Shown in pieces: positions 41,059 through 50,276 of a stretch of DNA of 64,000 nt. The notes beneath the pieces were generated by a model. The model searched no databases. It worked only from the letters and a program-made list of their open reading frames with translations, and had not been told where the DNA came from. A program made the translations under genes and the position numbers. The stretch is taken from NCBI GenBank assembly GCA_016213785.1, contig JACQZQ010000100.1, positions 1-64,000 on the forward strand. The letters run 5' to 3'. The DNA is from Acidobacteriota bacterium (GTDB lineage Bacteria; Acidobacteriota; Blastocatellia; Chloracidobacteriales; JADJPF01). Position 1 is the first letter of the stretch, and each line of letters begins with the position of its first letter.

Positions 41059-42975
41059 TTAAGCAGTAGCAGGATTATCACCAGCTACTGGTAAGATAGG
41101 TCTTAAAACAGAGGGCTTTTGCTCACCTTGAGACTTATCATCTTTATTAGTAGTAGTACTTGAAGTAGAATCATCTAAAGGTAGCCCAGCAATAACTCTA
41201 CGAATTTGAATAGCATCCAAAGATTCATGCTCAAGAAGTGCTTCGGCTAAACGTACTAGGGCTTCTTTATTTTCTACAATAATTTGTTTAGCGCGGTTAA
41301 ATTGTTCAAGAATAATTCGTTTAACTTCTTGATCAATTTTAATAGCAGTCTCTTCGCTATAGTCTTGGTGTCGTGATATATCGCGGCCTAAGAAGATTTG
41401 TTCTTCTTTTTTACCAAAAGTTAGTGGCCCTAACTCAGACATTCCAAACTCGCAAACCATTTTACGTGCTAGCTCGGTTGCTCTCTCAATATCATTAGAA
41501 GCACCTGTAGTATTATGATTAAGGAATACTTCTTCAGCTATACGTCCACCCATTAAAATAGCTATTTGTCCTTCAATATATTCTCTTGTATGGGTATAGC
41601 GGTCTGCTTCAGGTAGTTGTTGAGTAAGACCTAGAGCCATTCCACGAGGAATAATTGTTACTTTATGAACTGGATCTGCATTAGGGACTTTTACTCCTAC
41701 TAAAGCATGGCCTGCTTCATGATAAGCAGTGTTGCGTTTTTCCTCGTTGCTAATAACAATTGAACGTCGTTCGCTACCCATTAAGACTTTATCTTTTGCT
41801 GCTTCAAAATCCGACATTGCTACAACTTTGCGATTATAGCGAGCTGCATTAAGAGCAGCTTCGTTAACTAAGTTTGCTAAGTCTGCACCTGTAAAACCAG
41901 GAGTTCCACGAGCAATAACAGAAACATCTACATCATCACCAAGAGGAATTTTTCTAGTATGAACAGATAGAATTCCTTCGCGGCCTTTAACGTCTGGCCG
42001 ATTAACTACTACTCGACGGTCAAAACGGCCTGGTCTAAGTAAGGCAGGGTCAAGAACATCTGGGCGGTTAGTAGAAGCTATTAAGATAACACCATCATTT
42101 GACTCAAACCCATCCATTTCAACTAGAAGTTGATTAAGGGTTTGTTCTCGTTCATCGTGACCGCCTCCAAGGCCAGCACCACGATGACGGCCTACAGCAT
42201 CAATTTCATCAATGAAAATGATACAAGGAGCATTTCTTTTACCTTGTTCAAAAAGATCCCTTACTCTAGAAGCACCAACGCCAACAAACATTTCCACAAA
42301 ATCAGAGCCAGAAATAGAAAAGAAAGGTACATTTGCCTCACCAGCAATTGCACGAGCCAATAGGGTTTTACCTGTACCTGGAGGCCCCATTAGTAAAACA
42401 CCTTTAGGGATACGTCCTCCTAGTTTTTGGAATTTTTGAGGTTCTTTAAGAAATTCAATAATTTCCTGTAACTCATCCTTAGCTTCTTCTACTCCAGCAA
42501 CATCTTTAAAAGTTACACGTTTATTTTGATTTGAAAGTAGCTTAGCGCGACTCTTACCAAAAGAAAGCGCTTTATTGCCTCCAGATTGCATCTGTCGCAT
42601 CATAAAGATCCAAAAACAAATAAAAAGCAGCAAAGGCGAGAAAGTAATTAACATTCCAAGCCAAGCCCCGCTAGAAGAGGACTTAAACTCAACTGAAATA
42701 TTTTTGTCTTGCATTTGCTTAACCAAGTCTTTTTGTAGTTCTTGATTAAACATTTCTACTTTATATCTAGCATTTTCCTTACTATATTGACCAACAATTG
42801 TTGTTTCATCAAATGTTGCGTCTTTAATTTCTCCTTTAGTAATTTTCTCAGATAGTTGTGAGAAAGAAAGTTTATCCTCTCTAACACCTGTCTTACCACT
42901 GAGAACAACATAAAGAAGGACAGCACCACCAAGAATAAATAACCATAAAAGAATCTGTCGTACTGTGGAGTTCAA
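41059..42975 (-). CDS. ftsH: ATP-dependent zinc metalloprotease FtsH
   Basis: A 638-aa membrane AAA+ protease that degrades unassembled membrane and short-lived cytosolic proteins. Two TM helices (about 8-24 and 111-129) flank a small periplasmic domain. Walker A is GPPGTGKT near 203, Walker B is [12 protein letters not shown], the second region of homology is [14 protein letters not shown], and the protease site is HEAGHALVG near 424. The start codon is TTG (protein MNSTVRQ), nine bases after GGAGGT. The tilS-ftsH order is conserved in many bacteria. A terminator follows. Confidence 0.96.
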   Translation of the reverse strand: MNSTVRQILLWLFILGGAVLLYVVLSGKTGVREDKLSFSQLSEKITKGEIKDATFDETTIVGQYSKENARYKVEMFNQELQKDLVKQMQDKNISVEFKSSSSGAWLGMLITFSPLLLFICFWIFMMRQMQSGGNKALSFGKSRAKLLSNQNKRVTFKDVAGVEEAKDELQEIIEFLKEPQKFQKLGGRIPKGVLLMGPPGTGKTLLARAIAGEANVPFFSISGSDFVEMFVGVGASRVRDLFEQGKRNAPCIIFIDEIDAVGRHRGAGLGGGHDEREQTLNQLLVEMDGFESNDGVILIASTNRPDVLDPALLRPGRFDRRVVVNRPDVKGREGILSVHTRKIPLGDDVDVSVIARGTPGFTGADLANLVNEAALNAARYNRKVVAMSDFEAAKDKVLMGSERRSIVISNEEKRNTAYHEAGHALVGVKVPNADPVHKVTIIPRGMALGLTQQLPEADRYTHTREYIEGQIAILMGGRIAEEVFLNHNTTGASNDIERATELARKMVCEFGMSELGPLTFGKKEEQIFLGRDISRHQDYSEETAIKIDQEVKRIILEQFNRAKQIIVENKEALVRLAEALLEHESLDAIQIRRVIAGLPLDDSTSSTTTNKDDKSQGEQKPSVLRPILPVAGDNPATA

Positions 42976-43125
42976 AGCTTACTTACCTCCGAAAGTCACA
43001 ATTTTTAATTGCTAAGCTTATTTTACAAAAAACTTACACTAAATAGATTTAAGGCCAAAGGGTAAAGGTTGCATTAACTTCTTTACTCGCCATAGTTTTA
43101 AGAGCATTAAACAATTCCTAGTTTA

Positions 43126-44562
43126 TCACTTTGCACTTATGATTGCAAAGCGGCTAGATTTTGAGTTAGCAATAAAATCTCTTGCTATAGGTAATTTTGG
43201 AGACCAAATAATCTCATTTTTAAGTGTTATAGCTATAGGCCAAATACTACGCTCGCTTAAACTAATACGCTTTTCTATCATTAATCGTTTAATTTTTTCA
43301 GCTTTTTGATGCCCAATAGGGATATATTTATCCCCAGCTAGCCTAAATCTTACCTTTAGATTTTCTCCTACTTTATCTAGATCTATTAATGCAAACATAT
43401 TTTTATCGTATATGTGGTATATGTTAGGGTTATTTTTATTAACCTCTTGATAAGAAAGAGTAAATAGTTCTCCTTGCCACTCACTATTAAGATTAAGATC
43501 AAATAACTCAAACGTCTCTTTATTTCCAGTAGTTTTCCCAGCAAGACTACTATTAAACCTAATGATAATATAATTAAATTCACGTACTACTTCTAATTTA
43601 TTAGGTAATAAAATTTTTTTACCACTTTTTCCAGGAGTTAATAAACTATCAACAGAAAGAATATGTTTAGAAGTTAGGCGGGAGATTTTTCCAGTCAAAT
43701 TTTCAATACTATCTCTTATTTTCTGATGACAAAGGATTTGCGGCAAATTTACTAAATCTCTAACTAAAATCCGTATCTCATTATTTATAACTAGAGGCTC
43801 TAGTTTCTCTATAAAAATTTCTTGCCACTCATTTAACATATCTGTTGTATTAGAAATGGCTTCTATTGCTTTAGGATTAATTTTTAATATTTCTGGCAAA
43901 ATATCTAGGCGTATTTTATTACGTGTGAGCTTATTAGAAAAATTTGTGCTATCTATACAGGCATTTAGGTTTTTTTCTTTAAGATAACTTTCAATATCGC
44001 TTCTTAGAGTTTTAAGCAAAGGTCTGATAATAGGAATAGATTTATTGTTAGGAAAATTTTCTGATAAATTTTTCATTTTTAATATAGGTTGTATACCTGT
44101 TAAGCCTGTAATTCCTGCACCACGAATAAGACGCATTAAAAAAGTTTCTGCCTGATCATTCATATTATGGGCTGTTGCTATAGCATTTGCGCCTATCTTT
44201 ATAGCTGACCTATGTAAAAATTCATAGCGTACTTCTCTAGCTTTTGCTTCTAAATTTGTTCCTTTAGCTAAGTTTGCTACATCAATTTGATTAGTTAATA
44301 GAGGTAAATTAAGTTCTCTAGCAAAATTATACACAAAATTTTCGTCTCTTTCAGATTCTTGACCTCTTAACAAATGATTAAGATGAGCTAAATAGAGTTT
44401 AAGTTCAGGGCAAATATTAGCTTGAACTTCTTTTAATAGTGTAGTTAAAGCTACTGAGTCTGGCCCACCAGAAAGTGCAATTAACACACAATCAGATTCA
44501 TTAAACATTTTATATTTTTTTATAAACTGCCAAACTTGAGCAAAAAGGGGTATTTTTTTCAT
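43126..44562 (-). CDS. tilS: tRNA(Ile)-lysidine synthase
   Basis: A 478-aa PP-loop ATPase that modifies C34 of tRNA-Ile(CAU) to lysidine. The SGGPDSVAL PP-loop at about 31-39, the AHLNHLLRGQES stretch and TAHNMNDQAETFLMRLIRGAGITGL are TilS hallmarks; the C-terminal TilS domain includes GDKYIPIGHQKAEKIKRLMIE. It is upstream of ftsH with a 150-base gap, as in many genomes. The enzyme is essential where AUA is read by tRNA-Ile(CAU), and AUA codons are abundant in these genes. Confidence 0.94.
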   Translation of the reverse strand: MKKIPLFAQVWQFIKKYKMFNESDCVLIALSGGPDSVALTTLLKEVQANICPELKLYLAHLNHLLRGQESERDENFVYNFARELNLPLLTNQIDVANLAKGTNLEAKAREVRYEFLHRSAIKIGANAIATAHNMNDQAETFLMRLIRGAGITGLTGIQPILKMKNLSENFPNNKSIPIIRPLLKTLRSDIESYLKEKNLNACIDSTNFSNKLTRNKIRLDILPEILKINPKAIEAISNTTDMLNEWQEIFIEKLEPLVINNEIRILVRDLVNLPQILCHQKIRDSIENLTGKISRLTSKHILSVDSLLTPGKSGKKILLPNKLEVVREFNYIIIRFNSSLAGKTTGNKETFELFDLNLNSEWQGELFTLSYQEVNKNNPNIYHIYDKNMFALIDLDKVGENLKVRFRLAGDKYIPIGHQKAEKIKRLMIEKRISLSERSIWPIAITLKNEIIWSPKLPIARDFIANSKSSRFAIISAK

Positions 44563-44643
44563 AAATAAAAGTGGCTAAAATTTAGATTTTTTATATCATC
44601 GCGATTCTTATTATCAAACAGTCGGCTTTTTTAAGATCGGCAA

Positions 44644-44660
44644 ATAACATAGTATGTTAT
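44644..44660 (+). promoter_or_regulatory. Perfect 17-bp palindrome overlapping a -10-like TATAAT upstream of the HD-GYP gene
   Basis: ATAACATA-G-TATGTTAT is an exact 8-1-8 inverted repeat. TATAAT (44658-44663) overlaps its right end and lies about 95 bases before the ATG at 44758; no good -35 is at 17 bases. An activator- or repressor-controlled promoter for the HD-GYP gene is suggested. Confidence 0.5.
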
Positions 44661-44757
44661 AATAGCCCAACCTTCTATATATAGTGCTTAGTAATCTTTA
44701 TCAAGCAAAGTCTTCATTTAGTCATAATTTAGTTTCTATCGCATTAATGAGGGGCTT

Positions 44758-46416
44758 ATGGCGGAAAAACAAGATAAAAAGTGGGCAATATTAAAATTTA
44801 CTGACCCAAGTGGCGCTGCAAGGAGTTTGAGTTTATATAAGTCTGTTTTTACAATAGGTCGCCTTGGAAACAATGACTTACAACTAGATGACCCATATGT
44901 CTCACGCCACCATGCAGAAATTATTTTTGATGGAGAAAACTATTTTTTTCGCGATAAAGGAAGCACTTCAGGCAGTTTTGTAAATGGTAATAAAGCTCAA
45001 GAAGTAGCTCTTAAGTCAGGGGATAAGGTTAATTTAGGTAGACGTAATGGAATAGAGCTTAATTTTGAATGGTCTGGGCAACAACAAGTTCCTGTTAGAA
45101 CAATGGTTGAAACCCGCCCCCAAGAAGAAGAAACCCCTCATATAATGAGTGTTATTGATCATCGCCAAACACGTTATCTTAATACTTCGCTAATTCAGCA
45201 ACAAAAACATAATCCAGCAGGTACAATAGAACGCTTAAAAGCGCTTTATGAAATTACTAGCGCAATACTTTCTATTAAAACTAGAGATGAGCTAGTTAAT
45301 AAGCTTTTAGATTTGGTTTTTGAAGTCTTGCCAGCCGAACGAGGCGCAATAATACTTAAAGACGATAAAGGATTAAACCTTAAAGCTTCTAAACATCGTA
45401 AAGATAATGCTGCTCAAGTTCAGCCAAGTTTAACAATTGTTAATAGAGTGTTTAATGAAAATGTTGCAACTCTTTGTGTTGATGCTCATAGTGATAGCCG
45501 TTTTGCCTCACAAAAAAGTGTTATCTTTCAATCCATCCGTTCTGTAATGTGTGCTCCTATTAGTTCTTCTAACAATGTTTGGGGAGTTTGTTATGTTGAT
45601 AACTTAAACTCACAAAAGAATTTCGATGAAGAAGAATTAGAATTTCTACTAGCTGTTGCTCGCCAAGCAGGAATGGCTTTAGAAAATCTTCATCTATTAG
45701 ATGAGCAAAAAATTACTCTAGAAAGCTTTATTACAACACTTGCAGCTTCGATTGATGCTAGAGATGATATGACAGCAGGACATTCTGCTAGAGTAGCTAA
45801 ATACTCTAGAACTTGTGCTAAGTATATGAATTTAAGCACAGAAGAAGTTAAACTAATTTATTATGCAGGGCTTTTGCATGATTATGGAAAAATAGGTACT
45901 CGTGAAGCTATACTTTGTAAGCCAGGGAAATTAACTCCAGAAGAAATGGATCATATGCGGGAACATGCCTATGATACCCATAAAATTCTTTCTAAAATCC
46001 ATTTTACCAAAGAGTTAGAAGATATTCCTTTAATTGCCTCTAGCCATCATGAACATATGGATGGCACTGGCTACCCCTTTAAGCTTACTTCAGAAAAAAT
46101 CCCACTAGGTGGAAAAATTATTGCGGTAGCTGATTTTTTTGATGCACTTACACATAAGCGACACTATCGTGAACCAATGCCTATTGAGGATGTTATAAAG
46201 CTTATTGACGATCAAACTGGTACAAAATTTGATACTTCTGTAGTAGAAGCCTTTAAGCAATATATTTATAAAGAATATATTCCTAATCAAAAGAAAAGAG
46301 CCGAAATGGACAAACTTAAAGAGCGCCAAAATCAACGTACAGGTGCTCAAGTACAAATCAAGGTTGAAGAGGAAAAATATATTCCTCAACATGACCATCA
46401 AGTTTCTATACCTTAA
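44758..46416 (+). CDS. FHA-GAF-HD-GYP signalling protein, likely cyclic di-GMP phosphodiesterase
   Basis: A soluble 552-aa protein. FHA domain at about 27-103 (GRLGNNDLQL, SRHHAEI, GSTSGSFVNG), GAF domain at about 165-315 (LPAERGAIILKDD, SVMCAPI), and a complete HD-GYP domain from 325: HSARVAKYS, LLHDYGKIG near 374, HHEHMDGTGYP, and DFFDALTHKRHYREPM. HD-GYP enzymes hydrolyse cyclic di-GMP to GMP; the intact HD and GYP motifs argue for activity. The FHA part links it to Ser/Thr kinase output. A strong palindrome sits in its upstream region. A final 30-residue basic tail follows. Confidence 0.92.
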   Translation: MAEKQDKKWAILKFTDPSGAARSLSLYKSVFTIGRLGNNDLQLDDPYVSRHHAEIIFDGENYFFRDKGSTSGSFVNGNKAQEVALKSGDKVNLGRRNGIELNFEWSGQQQVPVRTMVETRPQEEETPHIMSVIDHRQTRYLNTSLIQQQKHNPAGTIERLKALYEITSAILSIKTRDELVNKLLDLVFEVLPAERGAIILKDDKGLNLKASKHRKDNAAQVQPSLTIVNRVFNENVATLCVDAHSDSRFASQKSVIFQSIRSVMCAPISSSNNVWGVCYVDNLNSQKNFDEEELEFLLAVARQAGMALENLHLLDEQKITLESFITTLAASIDARDDMTAGHSARVAKYSRTCAKYMNLSTEEVKLIYYAGLLHDYGKIGTREAILCKPGKLTPEEMDHMREHAYDTHKILSKIHFTKELEDIPLIASSHHEHMDGTGYPFKLTSEKIPLGGKIIAVADFFDALTHKRHYREPMPIEDVIKLIDDQTGTKFDTSVVEAFKQYIYKEYIPNQKKRAEMDKLKERQNQRTGAQVQIKVEEEKYIPQHDHQVSIP

Positions 46417-46487
46417 GTACATATCATTAAATATCCTAAAGCCTAATAAACTATGATTTAGGTTAATATAAAATTTAGTTTAGAAGC

Positions 46488-47216
46488 TTAAAAAACTATT
46501 TCAGATATAGAATTACTATCAGGAGAAAAAATAAAAAGCCGTTTATTTGCATCATTTACTTCTATTTGTGTTGGGGATTTGACTAAAAAAGGCTCTTTGG
46601 GAATTGATAAACCTATAGGTAGTTTTTCGTTAAATCGCTGATAAAGTAACAGCGGAAGTTGGCTTTTTGTAGTGTTTAACTTGAGAAATAAGTAAATCTT
46701 AGGAATAAAAATCACAGTATGATTATCTACTAAACTTAAATGTCCTATATGTGAGCTTAAAAGAGAACTAACTAAAGCTTGATGTATATTAGGATCTTCT
46801 GCCCAAAGCAAAATACCATTAGCTTGATCTGTTAACTGCATTAAACGACAACGAAATTTAACTGTTTGACTAACCCAAGGGTATTTACTTAAGTCGTCGC
46901 TAAGGTTTTGGGTAAATAATTTTTTTAATAAAGCAGAAGTATTATCTAACTTTAGGTTAGGATATTTTTTTTGTGTTACAGTAAGAAAAATCTCAAATAA
47001 ATTCTCATTTATTTGTAATGAAAGAACGCTTAGAAGTATCTTAAAGACTTTATCATCAAGAGTATCAGGGATTTCACCTCTTTCAAGTTCAAGAATAAAT
47101 TGCTCAGAAATTTCAAATAAATGGCTATATTCTGCAATAGATAACTTAAGTAAGTTACGAGCAGTTTGAAAAATTTCTGCCAAGATTTTTTCTGAGTTAT
47201 TTAACTTAGCTGTCAT
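46488..47216 (-). CDS. XRE-like helix-turn-helix protein of unknown function
   Basis: Residues 10-70 resemble an XRE-type HTH (FQTARNLLKLSIAEYSHLFEISEQFILELERGEIPDTLDD), where the E-L-E-R-G-E-I-P-D-T stretch is a common helix-4 signature. The rest, about 170 aa, holds FRCRLMQLTDQANGILLWAE and a hydrophobic IGHLSLVDNHTVIFIP stretch and is unrecognised. It could be an autoregulator or phage-like repressor, but no partner is next to it. It lies 34 bases downstream of the glycosyltransferase on the same strand, so they may share a transcript. Confidence 0.6.
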   Translation of the reverse strand: MTAKLNNSEKILAEIFQTARNLLKLSIAEYSHLFEISEQFILELERGEIPDTLDDKVFKILLSVLSLQINENLFEIFLTVTQKKYPNLKLDNTSALLKKLFTQNLSDDLSKYPWVSQTVKFRCRLMQLTDQANGILLWAEDPNIHQALVSSLLSSHIGHLSLVDNHTVIFIPKIYLFLKLNTTKSQLPLLLYQRFNEKLPIGLSIPKEPFLVKSPTQIEVNDANKRLFIFSPDSNSISEIVF

Positions 47217-47250
47217 ATTAAAAAATTGTTGTTAGAGATTTAATTTAGTT

Positions 47251-49074
47251 TTACTTGACCGCTTGATTGGAGTAAAGGTATTTTCCTCCAAGATTCATAA
47301 TTTCATAAATTTTACGTTCACCCAAGAGTTTATTTAAGGCTGGTGTAGCTTCATGAAGGGTTACAACATAGATTTTTTGTCCGCTATCCCAATATTTAAG
47401 AAATTCTCTATCATCTATAAAACGTTTAGGTGCATCAGGAAATTTAGACCCAAATTCTAGGTTAGCAGTACGATTATTAAGCATTATTACAGGCTCTTTT
47501 GTATAGAAATTTATAGATGAGCCACTTTCATACTCTCCATTTATAATTATTAAATCTCCACTTTTATAAGTTTGTTTTATTACTTTAGCAATCTCTTTAG
47601 AGGAAAGATAAGGTTCAAAAACCCACATAGCCATTTGAGCACAAATAAAAAAACTAGACATAGCTAGGGCTAAAGCTAGATTTGCAGCTAAGTCTTTTCC
47701 TTTTCTGCCTAAAAAATAACAAGCCCCTCCACCAATTAAAAAAGATAAGGCTGCTCCAATTAAAGGTGACTCTAATAAAGTAAAAGATTCTGTTCGTAAG
47801 TCAAAAATATGCCCTAACGATAGTGCGTAATACTCTGGGTTTCTTCCTAGCATTGTGGCTATATCACTATTAGGTGTTATACCTTGTATTAAATAAAGAA
47901 TTATTGCTGCAACAATTGACACTAAAATACCAAAAATAAATAAAGAAAATCTTAGCCTATTTAGCCAAAGATTTAACGAAGAATCCTTATTAGAAAGCTC
48001 TGAATTAGAAAGCGCTTTCCCAATTAATAAAGCAAATGCTGGAAGTGCTGGTAAAGTGTAATATTCTTGGCGAGTTGAAAAAGAAAAAAATAAAATAATT
48101 ATTAAAGGCCAAATTATTAATAGTAAATTGATTTCCCTAGATCTAGATTCTGAATGTTGCCTTAAAAAATTAGAAGAAAACTTATATAACGGAGCAAAAA
48201 CACTCCAAGGAAATAACCATAGAAAATGTAGAAGGTAAAAAACTACTATTGGGACTTTATCATAATCAATAGGATAGCGTTTTCCTAAATAGCGTAAGAA
48301 ATGTTCATTAACAAAATAAAACCAGAAAAACCCCTTTCCTATTTCAGGGTTAAAGTTTGTAAGCCCTGCTAATATATGCCAAGGTGCTGCAATTATTAAA
48401 AATAATAGAGTTCCTCTTATTAACCAAAACTTAGGTATTAAGTATAGGCGCTTAGTCAGTAATAAAAATAAAGCTATAATTGCTCCAGGAAAAACCATTC
48501 CAATTAAGCCTTTTGTAAGAACTGCTAGAGCCGCACTTGAATATAACCCTATTAGCCAGTTTTGTGGGTTTTCTCTCTTTTCAATTTTATCTAAAGCACG
48601 CAAAAAAGAATAAAGTGCTAGCGTAAGCCAAAGTGCTAGTATTACATCGGGTATTAGTATACGGGTAAAAAGATAGATTCCTACACAGGTTCCAGTAATT
48701 ATCCCACTATAAAGACCTGCTCTTTCACCAAATGCCCAGCGTCCAAAGCTAGCTGTAACAAGCATTAGAGCAATACTTGCTAGTGCAATAGGAATTCGCC
48801 CAACAGGATCATAAAGGCCAAAAAGCTTATAAGAAATTGCTATAAGCCAATACATAAAAGGGGCTTTTTCTAAATATCGAATTCCATTAGCATAAAGCGT
48901 AATAAAATTATTGTTAGCAACCATTTCTTGGGCTGCTTGAGCATGTACAGAATCAGCATCATCTAGAAGTGCAGGTGCCCAAAAAATACTAATAAAATAA
49001 ATAAATATTCCAAATAGAAGTATTAATGCGGTACTTTTAGATTTTTCATTTAGATCGTTAAAAAATCCTGCCAT
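47251..49074 (-). CDS. ArnT-like (GT39/GT83 family) membrane glycosyltransferase
   Basis: A 607-aa polytopic protein with about 11-12 hydrophobic helices. The N-terminal DDADSVHAQAAQEMV stretch, with its acid pair in the first external loop, and YLEKAPFMYWLIAISYKLFG and RIPIALASI match ArnT-type glycosyltransferases that use polyprenyl-phosphate-linked sugars. The C-terminal soluble part has INGEYESGSSINFYTKEP. The family adds sugars to lipid A or to proteins; the substrate is unknown here. The ATG at 49074 starts 178 bases from the divergent phosphorylase gene. Confidence 0.85.
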   Translation of the reverse strand: MAGFFNDLNEKSKSTALILLFGIFIYFISIFWAPALLDDADSVHAQAAQEMVANNNFITLYANGIRYLEKAPFMYWLIAISYKLFGLYDPVGRIPIALASIALMLVTASFGRWAFGERAGLYSGIITGTCVGIYLFTRILIPDVILALWLTLALYSFLRALDKIEKRENPQNWLIGLYSSAALAVLTKGLIGMVFPGAIIALFLLLTKRLYLIPKFWLIRGTLLFLIIAAPWHILAGLTNFNPEIGKGFFWFYFVNEHFLRYLGKRYPIDYDKVPIVVFYLLHFLWLFPWSVFAPLYKFSSNFLRQHSESRSREINLLLIIWPLIIILFFSFSTRQEYYTLPALPAFALLIGKALSNSELSNKDSSLNLWLNRLRFSLFIFGILVSIVAAIILYLIQGITPNSDIATMLGRNPEYYALSLGHIFDLRTESFTLLESPLIGAALSFLIGGGACYFLGRKGKDLAANLALALAMSSFFICAQMAMWVFEPYLSSKEIAKVIKQTYKSGDLIIINGEYESGSSINFYTKEPVIMLNNRTANLEFGSKFPDAPKRFIDDREFLKYWDSGQKIYVVTLHEATPALNKLLGERKIYEIMNLGGKYLYSNQAVK

Positions 49075-49252
49075 GTCTCTAAGTTACTTAATAGCCAAGA
49101 AGTTATCTTTTGTAATTAACTAGCAAAAGGAAAATTATAATAAAATCCTTGCAATAACAGATAGTCAATCTGGCAACACCTTTAAGTGAGAGGACATCTT
49201 AGGCTGAAAATTAATTGATTTGATAGATTAGTTTTTAGTCAAAAATTTATTT

Positions 49253-50011
49253 ATGAACATAGTGGTTTTTGCTGCTAGTGATTTGGAATATAACACTGTG
49301 AAAGAGACTTTAACTAATTGGAAAACAAATAATTATTACGAAAAAATGCTTGCTGGCGAAGGCTATTTGGGAGAAAATTTAGTGGAACTCTTTTGTACTA
49401 AAATGGGGCCAAAAAATGCTACTGAAAGCTCTTTCAAAGCTTTAGAAAAGTCTAAAGGAAAAATTGTTTTAATTATAGGTTTAGCTGGGGGCTTGTCTCT
49501 AAATTCTCATCAAAACGATCTGGTGATTTATAATGATTGTTACTTTTTAGAAGAAAACCAATCAGACCAAATAAATAAAATTAACTGTGACAAAAAACTT
49601 ACAAATTTCTTATCTAGTAGTTTGCAATCACAAAATATTAACATTCTTCAAGGTTATGGAATTACCCTCTCAAAAGTAGTTTGTCAAGCTCAAGAAAAGC
49701 TCTTACTCTCAAAAAAATATAATGCTTTAGCTGTTGATATGGAAAGCTATCAAATATTAAAAGCAGCTAAAGAAAAACAACTTCCTGCTACTGTCCTTCG
49801 TGTAATTAGTGATGATGCTAAAGGCGACTTACCTGATCTTAATGCTACTATGAATAAAAATGGAGATGTTAATAACCTGAAAGTGATTTGGCAATTTGCT
49901 AAACACCCTATTTTAGCTGCTAGGTTTTTAGTCAATTTAAATAAATCTATATCAAGGCTAAAAACTCTTTTGCCTAAAATATTAGGAGGAAATTTTCAAG
50001 AGTTATTCTAA
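49253..50011 (+). CDS. hpnG: Nucleoside-phosphorylase-family protein, HpnG-like
   Basis: A 252-aa PNP/UDP phosphorylase-superfamily protein: IVLIIGLAGGLSLNSHQNDLVIY and AVDMESYQILKAAKEKQLPATVLRVISDDA. The MES motif binds the ribose. Small proteins of this sort near hopanoid genes are annotated HpnG, which removes adenine from adenosylhopane to give ribosylhopane. The squalene cluster begins 3 kb away, after the TonB receptor, which supports but does not prove this assignment; an MTA/SAH nucleosidase or futalosine hydrolase is the alternative. Confidence 0.65.
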   Translation: MNIVVFAASDLEYNTVKETLTNWKTNNYYEKMLAGEGYLGENLVELFCTKMGPKNATESSFKALEKSKGKIVLIIGLAGGLSLNSHQNDLVIYNDCYFLEENQSDQINKINCDKKLTNFLSSSLQSQNINILQGYGITLSKVVCQAQEKLLLSKKYNALAVDMESYQILKAAKEKQLPATVLRVISDDAKGDLPDLNATMNKNGDVNNLKVIWQFAKHPILAARFLVNLNKSISRLKTLLPKILGGNFQELF

Positions 50012-50276
50012 AACTATTTACTTAAAAACATAACTAAATAATTGTAATGAAAATAGGTTAATAGGCTAAATGGAAATGACCAATTTACTTTGCTATTTAT
50101 TTGATTTTTGGTAGCATATATCCGGCACCCATTTACCTAATTATCTAAAGTAATATCTATTAAGTAGACTAAAAGTTTGTAATCAATTAATACGTGGTTT
50201 GCTAAATTGGGTTTTTGTAAAAGAAGTAGCAAGTACGTATAGGGATAAACGTTAATAGCCTAAGGTGTAATAATAT

